DNA of 64,000 nt from Mesorhizobium sp. J8 (GCF_016591715.1 NZ_AP024109.1:3534001-3598000), one strand, 5' to 3'; shown: positions 18,406-27,641, counted from the first letter of the stretch. The notes: generated by a model not told the origin, from the letters alone. Numbers and translations: made by a program.

Positions 18406-18429
18406 AAAGCCCGGGCAAACCCGGGCTTT
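18406..18429 (-). terminator. Terminator after the DUF2059 gene
   Basis: AAAGCCCGGG-CAAA... forms a perfect GCCCGGG/CCCGGGC stem with a 4-nt loop. On the minus strand it is followed by CTTTTCTTTTG. It lies between the DUF2059 gene and gor. Confidence 0.85.
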
Positions 18430-18464
18430 GTGGTCCAGCGGCCAGAGGCCGATGGAAAGAGACA

Positions 18465-19100
18465 TCAGTTCTGCGAATCGTCCGCCGGAGCCGAATTGTC
18501 GGCAGGGGCCGAATTGTCCGCGGGAGCTGAATTGTCCGCCGGAGCGGAACCGTCTGCGGGCGCCGTGGCGTCCGGAGCCGGCGCTGCCGGCGCCTTGGCC
18601 TTGGCCGCGGCCGCAAGCGTCTCGCCGACCTGCTGCGCGAGGTCGCGGGCAACACCGTTCTGCCAGATGTCGGCGGCCTTCACGAGATCGCGCGTCACCG
18701 CGGGGCCGCTGTCCAGGAGCTTCTTGCCGGCTTCCGAGCTGTAGAAGGTGGCGATGTCGTTGAGCTCCTGTTCGGAAAACACCTTGGCATAGGCAAGGGC
18801 TGCCTCCTTCTCGAGATCGGCGCGCCGCGAGGCGAGGGCGAGCGCCTTCTCGGCCACGGTCTTGCCGATCAGCTCCTGCATGTCGGGATTCTTCTGGATC
18901 AGCTGCGCTTCGAGCGCACCGGCCGCCTGCGGCAGGATGTTGTCGAACGTGTCCGTCGCATGGATCGCCGCGACGGCCGCGCGCGCCGCCTTCAGGTGCG
19001 ATTCGCTGACGTCCTGCGCGAACGCCGGCAAGGACAGCGCAAGAACGGCCGAGGCCGCCAGAAACATCGAAAGGCGGCGAACTCGTTTAGGCAACATCAT
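18465..19100 (-). CDS. DUF2059 exported protein with C-terminal Pro-Ala repeats
   Basis: A 211-aa protein with signal peptide LSMFLAASAVLALSLPAFA. Its DUF2059 core includes the conserved segment FSEQELNDIATFYSSEAGKK around residues 110-130. Its function is unknown; the family is found in the periplasm. The last 45 residues are a low-complexity tail of about five six-residue units (PADNSA-like), encoded by near-identical 18-bp DNA repeats. The gene starts 21 bp after rpiA, so the two are probably co-transcribed. A terminator follows. Confidence 0.88.
   Translation of the reverse strand: MMLPKRVRRLSMFLAASAVLALSLPAFAQDVSESHLKAARAAVAAIHATDTFDNILPQAAGALEAQLIQKNPDMQELIGKTVAEKALALASRRADLEKEAALAYAKVFSEQELNDIATFYSSEAGKKLLDSGPAVTRDLVKAADIWQNGVARDLAQQVGETLAAAAKAKAPAAPAPDATAPADGSAPADNSAPADNSAPADNSAPADDSQN
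18484..18573. repeat. 18-bp tandem repeat inside the DUF2059 gene
   Basis: Five consecutive 18-bp units, the first three nearly identical around GAATTGTC and the last two degenerating. It encodes the Pro-Ala-Asp tail and is a likely site of copy-number variation. Confidence 0.75.
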
Positions 19101-19121
19101 GGTCGGTAGAACTCCCTGGTT

Positions 19122-19817
19122 TCAGGCTGCATGGACGGTTTCGATACCGTCGCCGCCGGCGATGATGGCCGTTGACGCCAGCCCGATGAATAGACCGTGC
19201 TCGACAACGCCTGGAATGGCGAAGAGAGCATTCGAAAGCGCTCTTGTATCCGGAATGCGGCCAAAAGATGCATCGAGGATAAAGTGGCCGCCGTCTGTAA
19301 CAAATGGCTGGCCCCCCGTCATCCTCAATGTAACCGGGCCGGAAAGGCCGAGCTTTGCAGCGGCGGCTCCAACCGCGATCTCGGTGGCGCGCAGGCCGAA
19401 CTGATTGACCTCGATCGGCAGCGGGAACCGGCCGAGGGTCTCGACCAGCTTGGACTTGTCGGCAATCACGATCATGCGCCCGGACGCAGCCGCGACGATC
19501 TTCTCGCGCAGCAGCGCACCGCCGCCGCCCTTGATCAAGGTCAGGTTCGGATCGACCTCGTCGGCGCCGTCGATGGTAAGGTCAAGTTCCGGCGTGTCCT
19601 CGAGCGTGGATAGCGGCACGCCGAGCTCGCGGCAGAGCGCCGCGGTGCGCTCGGAAGTCGGCACGCCGATGACCTTGTGGCCGGTCGCGACCTTCTCGGC
19701 CAGCAACCGCACGAATTCTTCCGCCGTGGTGCCGGTGCCGATGCCGAGCCGCATGCCGCTGCCGACATGGGCGAGCGCCGCCCGCGCGGCTTCGACCTTC
19801 AACTGCCTTGCATCCAT
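19122..19817 (-). CDS. rpiA: Ribose-5-phosphate isomerase A
   Basis: A 231-aa enzyme of the pentose phosphate pathway that interconverts ribose 5-phosphate and ribulose 5-phosphate. The family motifs are intact: [15 protein letters not shown] (phosphate loop), [12 protein letters not shown] with catalytic aspartates, and [16 protein letters not shown]. It is first in a likely two-gene transcript with the DUF2059 gene and is divergent from gph across 159 bp that must hold both promoters. Confidence 0.96.
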   Translation of the reverse strand: MDARQLKVEAARAALAHVGSGMRLGIGTGTTAEEFVRLLAEKVATGHKVIGVPTSERTAALCRELGVPLSTLEDTPELDLTIDGADEVDPNLTLIKGGGGALLREKIVAAASGRMIVIADKSKLVETLGRFPLPIEVNQFGLRATEIAVGAAAAKLGLSGPVTLRMTGGQPFVTDGGHFILDASFGRIPDTRALSNALFAIPGVVEHGLFIGLASTAIIAGGDGIETVHAA

Positions 19818-19976
19818 GAGAACCCCGATTTTGCCGGTTTCGCGGGCCTCCTAGCATTTTTGCCTGCCCCGTCAAAGGCTCCCTCGCCAAAGGCTCTGTG
19901 GACCGATCGAGGCTCCTTGCTTGAACACTGGCCAGCTTGTATCGCCTGCGGCAACGCAATTGTTTCAGGACAGCTC

Positions 19977-20657
19977 ATGACCCGCCCAATCATTGTCTTC
20001 GACCTCGACGGTACGCTGGTCGATACGGCGCCGGATCTGCTCGACAGCCTCAACCACAGCCTGGCGGCCAGCGATCTCGCCGCTGTCGACGAAGCCGGCT
20101 TCAGGCGCTTCGTCGGCCATGGCGGGCGCGTCATGATCGAACGCGCCCATGCCGCGCAGAACAAGGCGTTGGCGGCCGAGGAACACGACCGGCTCCTGAA
20201 ACTGTTCCTCGACCACTACACGCTGAACATTCCCGGCAAATCCCGTCCCTACCCCGGCGTCATAGCAGCGCTCGATCGTTTCCAGGCCGCGGGCTACCTG
20301 ATGGCGGTCTGCACCAACAAATATGAAGCGAATTCCGCGACGCTGATCGGCGCGCTCGGCATGTCGAGCTATTTTGCCGCGATCTGCGGCCAGGACACCT
20401 TCGCCTTCCGCAAGCCCGACCCGCGCCATCTGACCGAGACGATCAGGCTGGCCGGCGGCGATCCGGACAGCGCCTTGATGGTCGGCGATTCGCAGACCGA
20501 CATCGACACCGCCAAGGCGGCCGGCATTCCCGTGGTCGCGGTCGATTTCGGCTATACCGACCGCCACGTGCGCGAATTCGAACCGACCCTGGTGATCTCG
20601 CATTTCGACGCGCTGACGCCGGAACTGGCCGAGCGGCTGATCGCGGCGTCGCGTTAG
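19977..20657 (+). CDS. gph: Phosphoglycolate phosphatase
   Basis: A 226-aa HAD-superfamily phosphatase that removes phosphate from 2-phosphoglycolate, a product of DNA 3'-end repair and of oxygenase side reactions. The HAD motifs are present: VFDLDGTLVDTAPDL (motif I, nucleophile Asp), VCTNK (motif II), a lysine in FRKPDPRHL (III) and MVGDSQTDIDTAKAAG (IV). ATG 19977 follows AGGA by 6 nt. The frame is open much further upstream, but that sequence is the rpiA-gph intergenic region and antisense rpiA. Confidence 0.9.
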   Translation: MTRPIIVFDLDGTLVDTAPDLLDSLNHSLAASDLAAVDEAGFRRFVGHGGRVMIERAHAAQNKALAAEEHDRLLKLFLDHYTLNIPGKSRPYPGVIAALDRFQAAGYLMAVCTNKYEANSATLIGALGMSSYFAAICGQDTFAFRKPDPRHLTETIRLAGGDPDSALMVGDSQTDIDTAKAAGIPVVAVDFGYTDRHVREFEPTLVISHFDALTPELAERLIAASR

Positions 20658-20699
20658 GCCCGCAAGCACTCAACTAAATTTGCTGGAACTCATGGGATC

Positions 20700-20724
20700 A
20701 TCCAACCTTTTCAGAAGGTTGGAT
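20700..20724. other. Perfect stem-loop at the 3' end of tRNA-Val
   Basis: ATCCAACCTT and AAGGTTGGAT form a 10-bp perfect stem with a 5-nt loop. The arm touches the encoded CCA end of the tRNA. There is no T tract on either side, so it may act in tRNA 3' processing or as a factor-dependent terminator. Confidence 0.6.
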
Positions 20725-20798
20725 GGTGGGCGATGTAGGGATTGAACCTACGACCCCACCCGTGTGAAGGGTGTGCTCTCCCGCTGAGCTAATCGCCC
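20724..20798 (-). tRNA. tRNA-Val (anticodon CAC)
   Basis: The minus strand reads GGGCGAT at the acceptor stem, a D arm containing AGCTCAGCGGGAGAGC, anticodon stem CACCC/GGGTG around loop TTCACAC, T loop GGTTCAATCCC, and acceptor ATCGCCC-A followed by an encoded CCA. Anticodon CAC reads GUG valine codons. Confidence 0.95.
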
Positions 20799-20909
20799 GC
20801 TCGTCGCCCGAAGGCCAAGCGAGCCGCGATATAAGGGAGGCAGGCTCTCGAAGTCAAGGCGAACCGCCGATGATCTTTCAAGGCCCCCAAACGTCGAGCG
20901 CGCCGCCGC

Positions 20910-21080
20910 CTAGATCAGCCCCCTCCTCACATTCATGCGCGTCACGGCCGTCACCAGAACGGCGCCGGTCATGAAATAGAGCGTGGCGATGATGTGGCCC
21001 TGGTGGAAATGCAGTCCAGCGAACAAAAGGGCCGTGACCACGGCAAGGAAGGCGATGGCGCGCGAGAAGGCATCGGGCAT
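20910..21080 (-). CDS. Small membrane protein of unknown function
   Basis: A 56-aa hydrophobic protein with two predicted membrane segments (AIAFLAVVTALLFAGLHF and IIATLYFMTGAVLVTAV) and a short basic C-terminus. ATG 21080 has AAGG 8 nt ahead. The open frame extends to 21230 but overlaps the 3' end of the next gene. I do not recognise the family. The bias of hydrophobic codons supports a real gene, but it could be spurious. Confidence 0.5.
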   Translation of the reverse strand: MPDAFSRAIAFLAVVTALLFAGLHFHQGHIIATLYFMTGAVLVTAVTRMNVRRGLI

Positions 21081-21180
21081 GGGGCGACCTTGTAGAATGT
21101 GTTGACTGGCCGCCCTCAATTCGGCCGCTCGCTCCATAGAGCGGTTTTCGATTTTCCGCAATCCGCCCCCCGGCGAACGC

Positions 21181-22698
21181 TCAGGCCAGATCCACTTCCA
21201 CCCATAGCCCGCCCGGTCCGCGTGCCGCATCGCGCGGCGCGCTGCGCACGGCCTGGATCGAGCCGGACGGCGCGGCGAAGGCCGGCTTTCCGTTCTCGTC
21301 GGCCAGCCACGGATCGTCGGCGCGAATGACGCGGCCCTTGGTCTTCGCCTCGAGCGCGGTCAGGATGCCGTCATAGGGCATCTCGCCCCAGTGCACTTTC
21401 ACCGCGTCGACCTTGTTGGTGGGGATGAAGGCCGAGAGGTCGGTGCTGGTCAGCAGGTCGAAACCCTGTTTCTGCGGCGTGGCGTTCTGGCTGCCGTGGT
21501 GGGCGACCTTGAGGTAGACGGTGCGCGCCAGAAGATCGGCTGAGGTGACCGTGCCCTGCCCCACCGGCCATTTCAGGTCCTTCCAGCTCAGCCAGCTGCC
21601 GATCTGGGCATCGCCGGGGAACAGCAGCACCCGGCCCGAGTCGATGAACTCGAAGGCCAGCACCAGGCTGGTGTTGTTGACGCCGCGGTCGAGCTGCAGG
21701 GCAAGGTCGGCGGCGATCCCCATCCAGTCGGCGTCGATGCGCCGCCAGGACTGGTCGCGGTCTTCCATGGATGCGGCGGCCGAAACCGGCCCGGCATAAT
21801 GCTTGCGCACATAGGCGCCGATATCGATGGCCGGGTCGCTGCCCTTGTCGCCTTTCAGCGCCGCGGACAGCGGCGTGCCGACATTGCGTTCGAACGGGCT
21901 GAGTTCGTCGACGTAACCGGCATCCGCCGCCTCGTTCATCTTGAGGCCGCTCATCAGCGCCCGCGCGAACGGGCCGCCGCTGGCCAGCGGGAACATCTCG
22001 CTCGCCTTCTCCTCCAGTCGCAGCGCCGCCTTGTCGCGCGGTGGGCCCAGCACATAGACGCGCAGATTGGGCAATGCGTCGATCGTCACCGGCGGCGCGC
22101 CGGGCTCGAAATAGGTCGGTGACGGTTTTTGCGAGAGCCTGGCGGCAGCGTCGCGGGCCGAGCGCACTCGCTCGCCGGCCGCGCCGAACTGGAAGCCGAG
22201 CACTGATTGCAGACCATCGCGCACGCTGGCCATGTAGGAGCTGAGCCCCTGCATCGCGTCAAGCTTCTGGCCCACGCCCTGCAGCGCGGCGATCGCCTGG
22301 CCCTTGAACTTGTCGAGCTCCGCGGCCTCGGCGTCCGCCGGATTCTCCGTCCAGGCCATCCAGACGTCGCCAACGGCAAAGTCCTTGAAAAGGTCCTTCG
22401 CGGTCAGGAAGCCGGAGACATGATCCCAATGCTCGTGCGTGACGACGAGGATGTCGATCTTGCCGCCGGTCTCTTTCCTGATGTCGGCGACGATGTCGGC
22501 GATCAACGCCGGGCCGCCCGCAATCGAAACATGGATGCCGCAATCGATGAGCATGCGGAAAGGCTTTCCATCCGCCTTCCTGAACGTGAGCAGGTGGCAA
22601 TCGCCTATGCCCTGGCAATAGTGCCGCACGGTAACGCCCGCTGCCGGGGCCGCAGCCGCTTTTGCCGGCCTTGTTCTCGTCGCCGGCTTTCTAGACAT
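21181..22698 (-). CDS. MBL-fold metallo-hydrolase (ComEC C-terminal-like)
   Basis: A 505-aa metallo-beta-lactamase-fold protein. The zinc motif THEHWDH (about residues 87-93) is intact, and a downstream FPGDAQIGSW and VAHHGSQNA supply further ligands, as in the ComEC/Rec2-associated MBL group. A helical insert fills the middle. It has no signal peptide or membrane segment, so it should be cytosolic. The ATG overlaps the stop of the upstream protease gene by 8 bp, and GGAG lies 9 nt ahead inside that gene, indicating translational coupling. The substrate is unknown; phosphodiester hydrolysis is one possibility. Confidence 0.85.
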   Translation of the reverse strand: MSRKPATRTRPAKAAAAPAAGVTVRHYCQGIGDCHLLTFRKADGKPFRMLIDCGIHVSIAGGPALIADIVADIRKETGGKIDILVVTHEHWDHVSGFLTAKDLFKDFAVGDVWMAWTENPADAEAAELDKFKGQAIAALQGVGQKLDAMQGLSSYMASVRDGLQSVLGFQFGAAGERVRSARDAAARLSQKPSPTYFEPGAPPVTIDALPNLRVYVLGPPRDKAALRLEEKASEMFPLASGGPFARALMSGLKMNEAADAGYVDELSPFERNVGTPLSAALKGDKGSDPAIDIGAYVRKHYAGPVSAAASMEDRDQSWRRIDADWMGIAADLALQLDRGVNNTSLVLAFEFIDSGRVLLFPGDAQIGSWLSWKDLKWPVGQGTVTSADLLARTVYLKVAHHGSQNATPQKQGFDLLTSTDLSAFIPTNKVDAVKVHWGEMPYDGILTALEAKTKGRVIRADDPWLADENGKPAFAAPSGSIQAVRSAPRDAARGPGGLWVEVDLA

Positions 22699-25600
22699 GG
22701 TCGTCGTCTCCATCGCTGGCATGCAGCAAGGCGAAGGGCTCCGCCACTTCGCCGCCGAAATAGAGCGCTCTCAATGGCGACAGATAATTGGCCGCCATCG
22801 ACCCGGCCTGACGCTTCTGCCGGTCCGTGCTGCCGGTGTTCTTGATGATCGAATAGCGGATCTCCTCAAAACCCTCGCGCGGGTCGATGATGATCGTGGC
22901 GCCGCCGCGGAACCAGAAGAAGCCGTCGCCCTTGGCCATGCCTTGCGGCATCGCAGTGCCGTCGAGCGCGACCGGAATGCGCTGTTGGATGACGGCCACC
23001 ACCTCGACGCGGAACGAGCCGTCCGGCTCGACGCGGCGTGTCGGGCGCACGCTGTAGATGTCGAAGGTCGTCTCGCCTTTCTTCGGCGCGTGCATGACCG
23101 TGCCGTCCTCGTTGTAGCGCGGCAGATCGGGCAGCAGGCCGAACTGTTTGTAGAGATCCTGATTGGAGGCAAAGGCCTTGTGCATCGCCTTCCACAGCGC
23201 GTAGCGGTTCTTGTCGTTGAGCGCGAAGATCTCGGCCCGCTTCAATTTCTGGTTCCAGCCAAGATCGATCTTGCTGAGCAGACCCCTCAGCCAGGAAGGT
23301 GACGGATCTTCCGGCGCGCTCCAGGCAAGCGTCTCTTCCGAGATGGTGCGCACGTCGCGCGGCAGAAGCTTCCATTTGCGGAAAGATTCCAGGAAAGCCA
23401 GGCGGTAGTGCAACGGATCGTCCGGGTAAGCGTCGCGGTCGGCGGTGATCAGCGCACGCAGATATTCGCCGAAGGTGATGTCGACGGAAGGGCAATAGTC
23501 GAGCGCGCGGATGCACATGGTCAGCATCTGCCTGGCGGTCTTGGCGACCTCGTCAGTCAGGCGCTCGACCAGGCTCGGATGCAAGGTTCCGGCCGGCAGG
23601 ATGCCGGAGCCGCCGGTGGCAAGCTGGATCAGGTCGTCGGTCCGCCGGTCGGCGATCGCCAGGAAGGCCTGGTAGACGGCGAAGACCAGGATCGAGCCGC
23701 GGTCATGCGCCTCGAAGGTCTTGTCGTAGTCGAGATCGGCCATCCCGGCGGCGCCATATTCACGCAATGGCCCGGCCCTGCCGCTGCCTTCGCCGAACTG
23801 CTTGGCGATGCCCGAGAGCAGCGAAGCGGCCGACAATTCGCCCCTCGCCTTGCCGATCTCGAAGCCGACGAGCTCCTTCAACGTAAAATGCTGGAACAGC
23901 GCGACGATGTCTGCGAAGGCCTCGTGGAAGGCCGGCACATCCGGGTTGGACGCTTCCTGGAAGCGACGATGCAGCCCGTCGAGCAGCGCATGCGACATCT
24001 CATGCGCAACGATGTCGCTGGACAAGCACGAAAACACCGTTGTTCCGGGCGTGGTAACGTCGCCCTCATTGCTGGTCGCCGGGAAATAGCCGAACAGCAA
24101 CGCCTTCTTTTCCGGGCTGTAATAGGCATTCTCGGCGCGCAAGGCATGTGGGTAGATGCGCAGGCGCGGCACGTAGTGCGCCTTCACCGTCATGTCGCCG
24201 GTCCGGCCGGGAGCCTCGGCATAATGCGGCGCCCACAATGCCCGCCGGCCGAGCGCGCGCTCGAAATGGCCGATCGTGGTCATGGCGACGGCATAGACCA
24301 TCTGCTGGTGGAATTTCGGGTTGCCTTCCGAAGGCGGCAGGCCGTCCTGCGCCAGAAGCACCTTGTCGTTGAGGTCGACCGGATCGTAGATGCGGTCGGA
24401 CGCGGGGTCGACATCCACCACTTCGAGATATTCGCCGATCGGACCGGGCAGCAGCGGCTTGTCCGTCGCCGGCTCGTCGTCCCACGGCACCGAAAGCGTC
24501 GCCTGGTACACCGAAACCGAATCCAGTCGCTTGGCCACCGACGGATCGAGGGCGTAGATGCGCAGGCGCCGTTGCGGCGGCGGCAGCGGCCGCGGCTTGC
24601 GCTTGATGGCCGGCGCAGGGCCCGTAATCGGCGCAGGAACGGCTGCGCCGGCACCTAGCCTGCCGAGCAAGCTTTCCAGAAACGCCTTGAGCGGCTTCGA
24701 CGGATTGCCCTGGTCGAGCGCGGCTTCGAGGAAGCGGTTGCGTGCCGCAGCCGAAACCTGGTCCGGATTGCCGTCCGGGTCGGCGACCGCCTGTTCGATC
24801 GCCGTCGAGCGTTGCGCCATCTGCGTCAGCTCCAGCGCGAACATCATTCGCTGCCGCAATGTCGCCGGCGGTGGCGCCGCCAAGGAATTCCCGCCGGTCA
24901 GAAGGTCGAGCCAGCTCCATGTGTAGGTGGCGGGGGCGAGCTTCGTCAGGTCCCCCGCCGCCGGTGGCAGGAAGTCCAGCGCATCGAGAGCGCGCAACAC
25001 GCCCTGCCCGATCTTTTCCTTCGTCTCGGCCACGTCCATCTTGGCAGTCGATTTCAAGGCCTTCGCGAACAACGCCTTGCGTACAGCCTCGATGCGCATC
25101 CACGGCTGAGGATAATTCTTCACCACGTCCCAATGCTCGGCCAGCCACAGAGCAGCCGCGGCGGCGACCTGCGGAGTGGCCGCCGAGGTGCCGTTGCCGT
25201 CCATGTCGACCACCTTGCGGCAATCGATCTCGGCCCAGGGCACGTTCGGCGTGTAGGCGCCGAGCGCCGTGTTCATCTTGGAAGGCGGGCCGTAATTGCC
25301 TTGCATGGTGCCAAGCGCAAGGCCGGCATAGGCGCGCCCGTCGCCCATCACGCCGCAGGCCGCAAGCACGCGGTTGTAGCGGGCCGGATAGACGATGCTG
25401 CTTGGCGTGAAGGTGAAATTGTTGCCCGCTGCCGTGACCATCACCAGACCGTGGTCATAGGCAAGGTTGACGGCGTCGACCAGGGCTTGCGAGGCGAGGC
25501 CGCCCATGCTCATCGACAGCACCTGTGCGCCTTGCTGGCGCGCATAATCGATGCCTTGCACCATGGTGCCGGTGGTCAGCCGCACCACCCAGTCGGCAAT

Positions 25601-26395
25601 GCGCACCGGCAGGATCTTCGCCAGCGGCGCGCCGCCGACGAAATCGGTGAAACCCGGCCAATGCGGCGACGTGCCGTCGAGCTTGTTTCCGGCAAGCAGG
25701 CTGAGCGTGCCGGTGCCATGGCCGCGATTGCTGGTGAGCGTGCCGGCCGGAGCATGGTCGGTCGCGTTGTTCGGACCGGTCCCGTCGTCGACGAAGTTGC
25801 GTTGCTGGGCTGTAAGAAGCCCGGCCGGCAGAGTCTCGTGGTTCGGGTCGAAACCGGTATCGAGATGGGCGATCGTGATGTTTGCCTGCTTGGCGCCCAC
25901 CCTGTTGCGCGCCGCCGCGAACTGGCTGAAGTCAGGCGCGGCGTTCCAGGCGACGCGCCCCGCAACCACCGCCTGTCCGCCCTGCGGGTCCTGATCGTCG
26001 AACGCGCAGACGGGACTGGCGCTTGCCGCCATGCCGCGGTCACCGGCGCCGTTCCTGTAATCCCATTGCTGCTGAATATCCGGCTCGACCGCGAGCACCT
26101 CTGCGCCCGCAGCCCCAAGCGCTGGAGTCCGGGCAACAAGATCGTGGGCGTGGTCCCAGGGATTGTCCGTATCGGCGGCATCCGTGGCCAACCGCAACCA
26201 GGTGGCGCCGCGATCCCCGGCCGCGGCCGGGCCTGGGCTGCCGACACCGGGCGGGAGAGCAAGGATCGGTTCTGCTTCGATCCCGCCGATCCGGGGCGGC
26301 CCGCCTCGCACCGCGAGGCCCGCGGCGTCGCCATGAACCTTTACAAGGAGTCCCTTCGCGGCTGCCACGGCGTGCCCCTCCCCAAAGCCGACCAT
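22691..26395 (-). CDS. Dual-protease protein: subtilase domain plus gluzincin metallopeptidase domain
   Basis: A 1234-aa protein with two protease active sites. Residues about 165-420 are an S8 subtilase: Asp179 in HLDTGFD, His226 in RGHGTGT, oxyanion Asn in AAGNN (325) and Ser404 in GNGTSAATP. A helical linker with a Pro-rich stretch (about 585-610) follows. Residues about 690-900 hold a zinc site HEMSH (798-802), with Glu825 and Asp829 in HEAFADI matching the gluzincin HExxH...ExxxD pattern. The remaining 330 residues form a C-terminal domain I cannot assign. No signal peptide is visible. The start 26395 lacks a good ribosome site. The gene is coupled to the MBL gene downstream, and a perfect CRP-type site lies 160-180 bp upstream. 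Confidence 0.87.
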   Translation of the reverse strand: MVGFGEGHAVAAAKGLLVKVHGDAAGLAVRGGPPRIGGIEAEPILALPPGVGSPGPAAAGDRGATWLRLATDAADTDNPWDHAHDLVARTPALGAAGAEVLAVEPDIQQQWDYRNGAGDRGMAASASPVCAFDDQDPQGGQAVVAGRVAWNAAPDFSQFAAARNRVGAKQANITIAHLDTGFDPNHETLPAGLLTAQQRNFVDDGTGPNNATDHAPAGTLTSNRGHGTGTLSLLAGNKLDGTSPHWPGFTDFVGGAPLAKILPVRIADWVVRLTTGTMVQGIDYARQQGAQVLSMSMGGLASQALVDAVNLAYDHGLVMVTAAGNNFTFTPSSIVYPARYNRVLAACGVMGDGRAYAGLALGTMQGNYGPPSKMNTALGAYTPNVPWAEIDCRKVVDMDGNGTSAATPQVAAAAALWLAEHWDVVKNYPQPWMRIEAVRKALFAKALKSTAKMDVAETKEKIGQGVLRALDALDFLPPAAGDLTKLAPATYTWSWLDLLTGGNSLAAPPPATLRQRMMFALELTQMAQRSTAIEQAVADPDGNPDQVSAAARNRFLEAALDQGNPSKPLKAFLESLLGRLGAGAAVPAPITGPAPAIKRKPRPLPPPQRRLRIYALDPSVAKRLDSVSVYQATLSVPWDDEPATDKPLLPGPIGEYLEVVDVDPASDRIYDPVDLNDKVLLAQDGLPPSEGNPKFHQQMVYAVAMTTIGHFERALGRRALWAPHYAEAPGRTGDMTVKAHYVPRLRIYPHALRAENAYYSPEKKALLFGYFPATSNEGDVTTPGTTVFSCLSSDIVAHEMSHALLDGLHRRFQEASNPDVPAFHEAFADIVALFQHFTLKELVGFEIGKARGELSAASLLSGIAKQFGEGSGRAGPLREYGAAGMADLDYDKTFEAHDRGSILVFAVYQAFLAIADRRTDDLIQLATGGSGILPAGTLHPSLVERLTDEVAKTARQMLTMCIRALDYCPSVDITFGEYLRALITADRDAYPDDPLHYRLAFLESFRKWKLLPRDVRTISEETLAWSAPEDPSPSWLRGLLSKIDLGWNQKLKRAEIFALNDKNRYALWKAMHKAFASNQDLYKQFGLLPDLPRYNEDGTVMHAPKKGETTFDIYSVRPTRRVEPDGSFRVEVVAVIQQRIPVALDGTAMPQGMAKGDGFFWFRGGATIIIDPREGFEEIRYSIIKNTGSTDRQKRQAGSMAANYLSPLRALYFGGEVAEPFALLHASDGDDDHV

Positions 26396-26901
26396 GGCGC
26401 CGACCGTCCGCTCCAGTCAAGCCAAGGTTCCTGCCATGCTTCGATCGAGCTCTTTGCCGACTAGGCAATCATGCGGGCAGTCTTTCAAAGCAAAGGCGAC
26501 CGAGTCATGAACCCACATATTTCAGAAACGACAGTCGCTCCGGCGGACATGCATATCTGTGAGCGCCTTCACATACGCCGAACAGGATTGCGCGCAGATA
26601 TTGCACCGGGTTCTCGAGAAGAAATTTCGATCACTTAGCCATTTTCAGATTTGCTGTCTGCGCGCTGGGCACCTCCCACCCAAGCGCGCGGACGGCGTTT
26701 CGAAGGATCGGCCCGCAACCGCCAGTGCGCCCGGTCTCCTTACGGTTTGCCGGCTTGTTCGACTTCGGCGTGTCGGGCGTGACATCGGACCTCCTGTCCG
26801 CCGCCCGCCGAACTCGGTCAGCCACCACAGAAGGAGACGACGCTTTGATCGAGCACGCACTTATCCTACAATTTCCGCTCAACGAGAGGCGGAATCGTAT
26901 C
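26396..26901. other. Divergent regulatory region between protease and CRP genes
   Basis: About 500 bp with no gene I can support. It separates the minus-strand protease gene from the plus-strand CRP-family gene, so both promoters should be here. It contains one perfect CRP consensus site. Short open frames here lack ribosome sites and coding character. Confidence 0.55.
26558..26573. promoter_or_regulatory. Perfect CRP-type binding site
   Basis: TGTGA-GCGCCT-TCACA matches the canonical CRP half-sites and spacing exactly. It is centred about 170 bp upstream of the protease start and 336 bp upstream of the CRP-family regulator start. The regulator encoded next door keeps the recognition-helix Arg-Glu pair. 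Confidence 0.7.
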
Positions 26902-27585
26902 ATGGCTACAAACGGCGCGGACGACGGGAACCTGCCGCGCCTGGCGCGCATCGACCCGCGCCAGTTCGACCTGCTGTTCAGCGGCTGCAAGCTGGAGCGT
27001 TATGCCGCCGGCCAGCATTTGTTCGTCCAGGAGGATGCTTCCGATCGCATTTACGGCGTGATGAGCGGTACCGTCGAGATTTCGATCTACTCGCCGGGCG
27101 GGCAGAAGCTGGTGGCCAATATCGAGCTGTCGCGCAGCCTGGTCGGCGAGATCGGGGCGCTCGACGGGCGTCCGCGCACCGCGACCGCCATCTGCCTCAC
27201 TGCCTGCGAGCTGGTTTCGCTGAGCCGGACGCAACTCTTTGATCGGATTGAGAAAAACCCGCCTCTTGCACGCGCTATGATCGAGTTGCTGTGCGCAAGG
27301 CTGCGCTGGGTCAGCGGCGAACTGGGCGACCAGGCCTTTTTCGGCATCGAGGCCAGGCTGGCAAAGCGGCTGGTGTTCCTGAGCGGCGTCATGGCCGACA
27401 CCGCCGGCTGGATTCCGATTTCGCAGTCGGAGCTCGGCGAGTTCCTCGGCGCGACGCGCGAATCCGTCAACAAGACGCTGAACGATTGGCGCAACCGGCA
27501 GATGATCGCCATCAAGCGCGGCGGGTTGCGCATCACCAACCTCGCCGCGCTGAATCAGATCGCCGAATCGCAGGACGACGACTGA
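26902..27585 (+). CDS. CRP/FNR family transcriptional regulator
   Basis: A 227-aa cyclic-nucleotide-type regulator. The N-terminal sensor has a complete phosphate-binding cassette: GE at residues 82-83 and RTA at 92-94. This favours real cyclic nucleotide binding rather than an FNR iron-sulfur sensor; no FNR cysteine cluster is present. The C-terminal winged helix has recognition helix GATRESVNKTL. Arg186-Glu187 correspond to the CRP pair that reads TGTGA, and the later CRP arginine is a lysine here. ATG 26902 is chosen although the frame is open from 26725. It is convergent with the P450-DyP gene. Confidence 0.87.
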   Translation: MATNGADDGNLPRLARIDPRQFDLLFSGCKLERYAAGQHLFVQEDASDRIYGVMSGTVEISIYSPGGQKLVANIELSRSLVGEIGALDGRPRTATAICLTACELVSLSRTQLFDRIEKNPPLARAMIELLCARLRWVSGELGDQAFFGIEARLAKRLVFLSGVMADTAGWIPISQSELGEFLGATRESVNKTLNDWRNRQMIAIKRGGLRITNLAALNQIAESQDDD

Positions 27586-27641
27586 GCGTTCGGATTCAGC
27601 GACCTCACCCGGGTTTCGACGAAGCGGCCAACCGCATCAGA

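Noticed and set aside
26559..27242. Alternative open frame overlapping the CRP-family gene
   Set aside because: Basic, low-complexity translation in another frame of a clear CRP gene.
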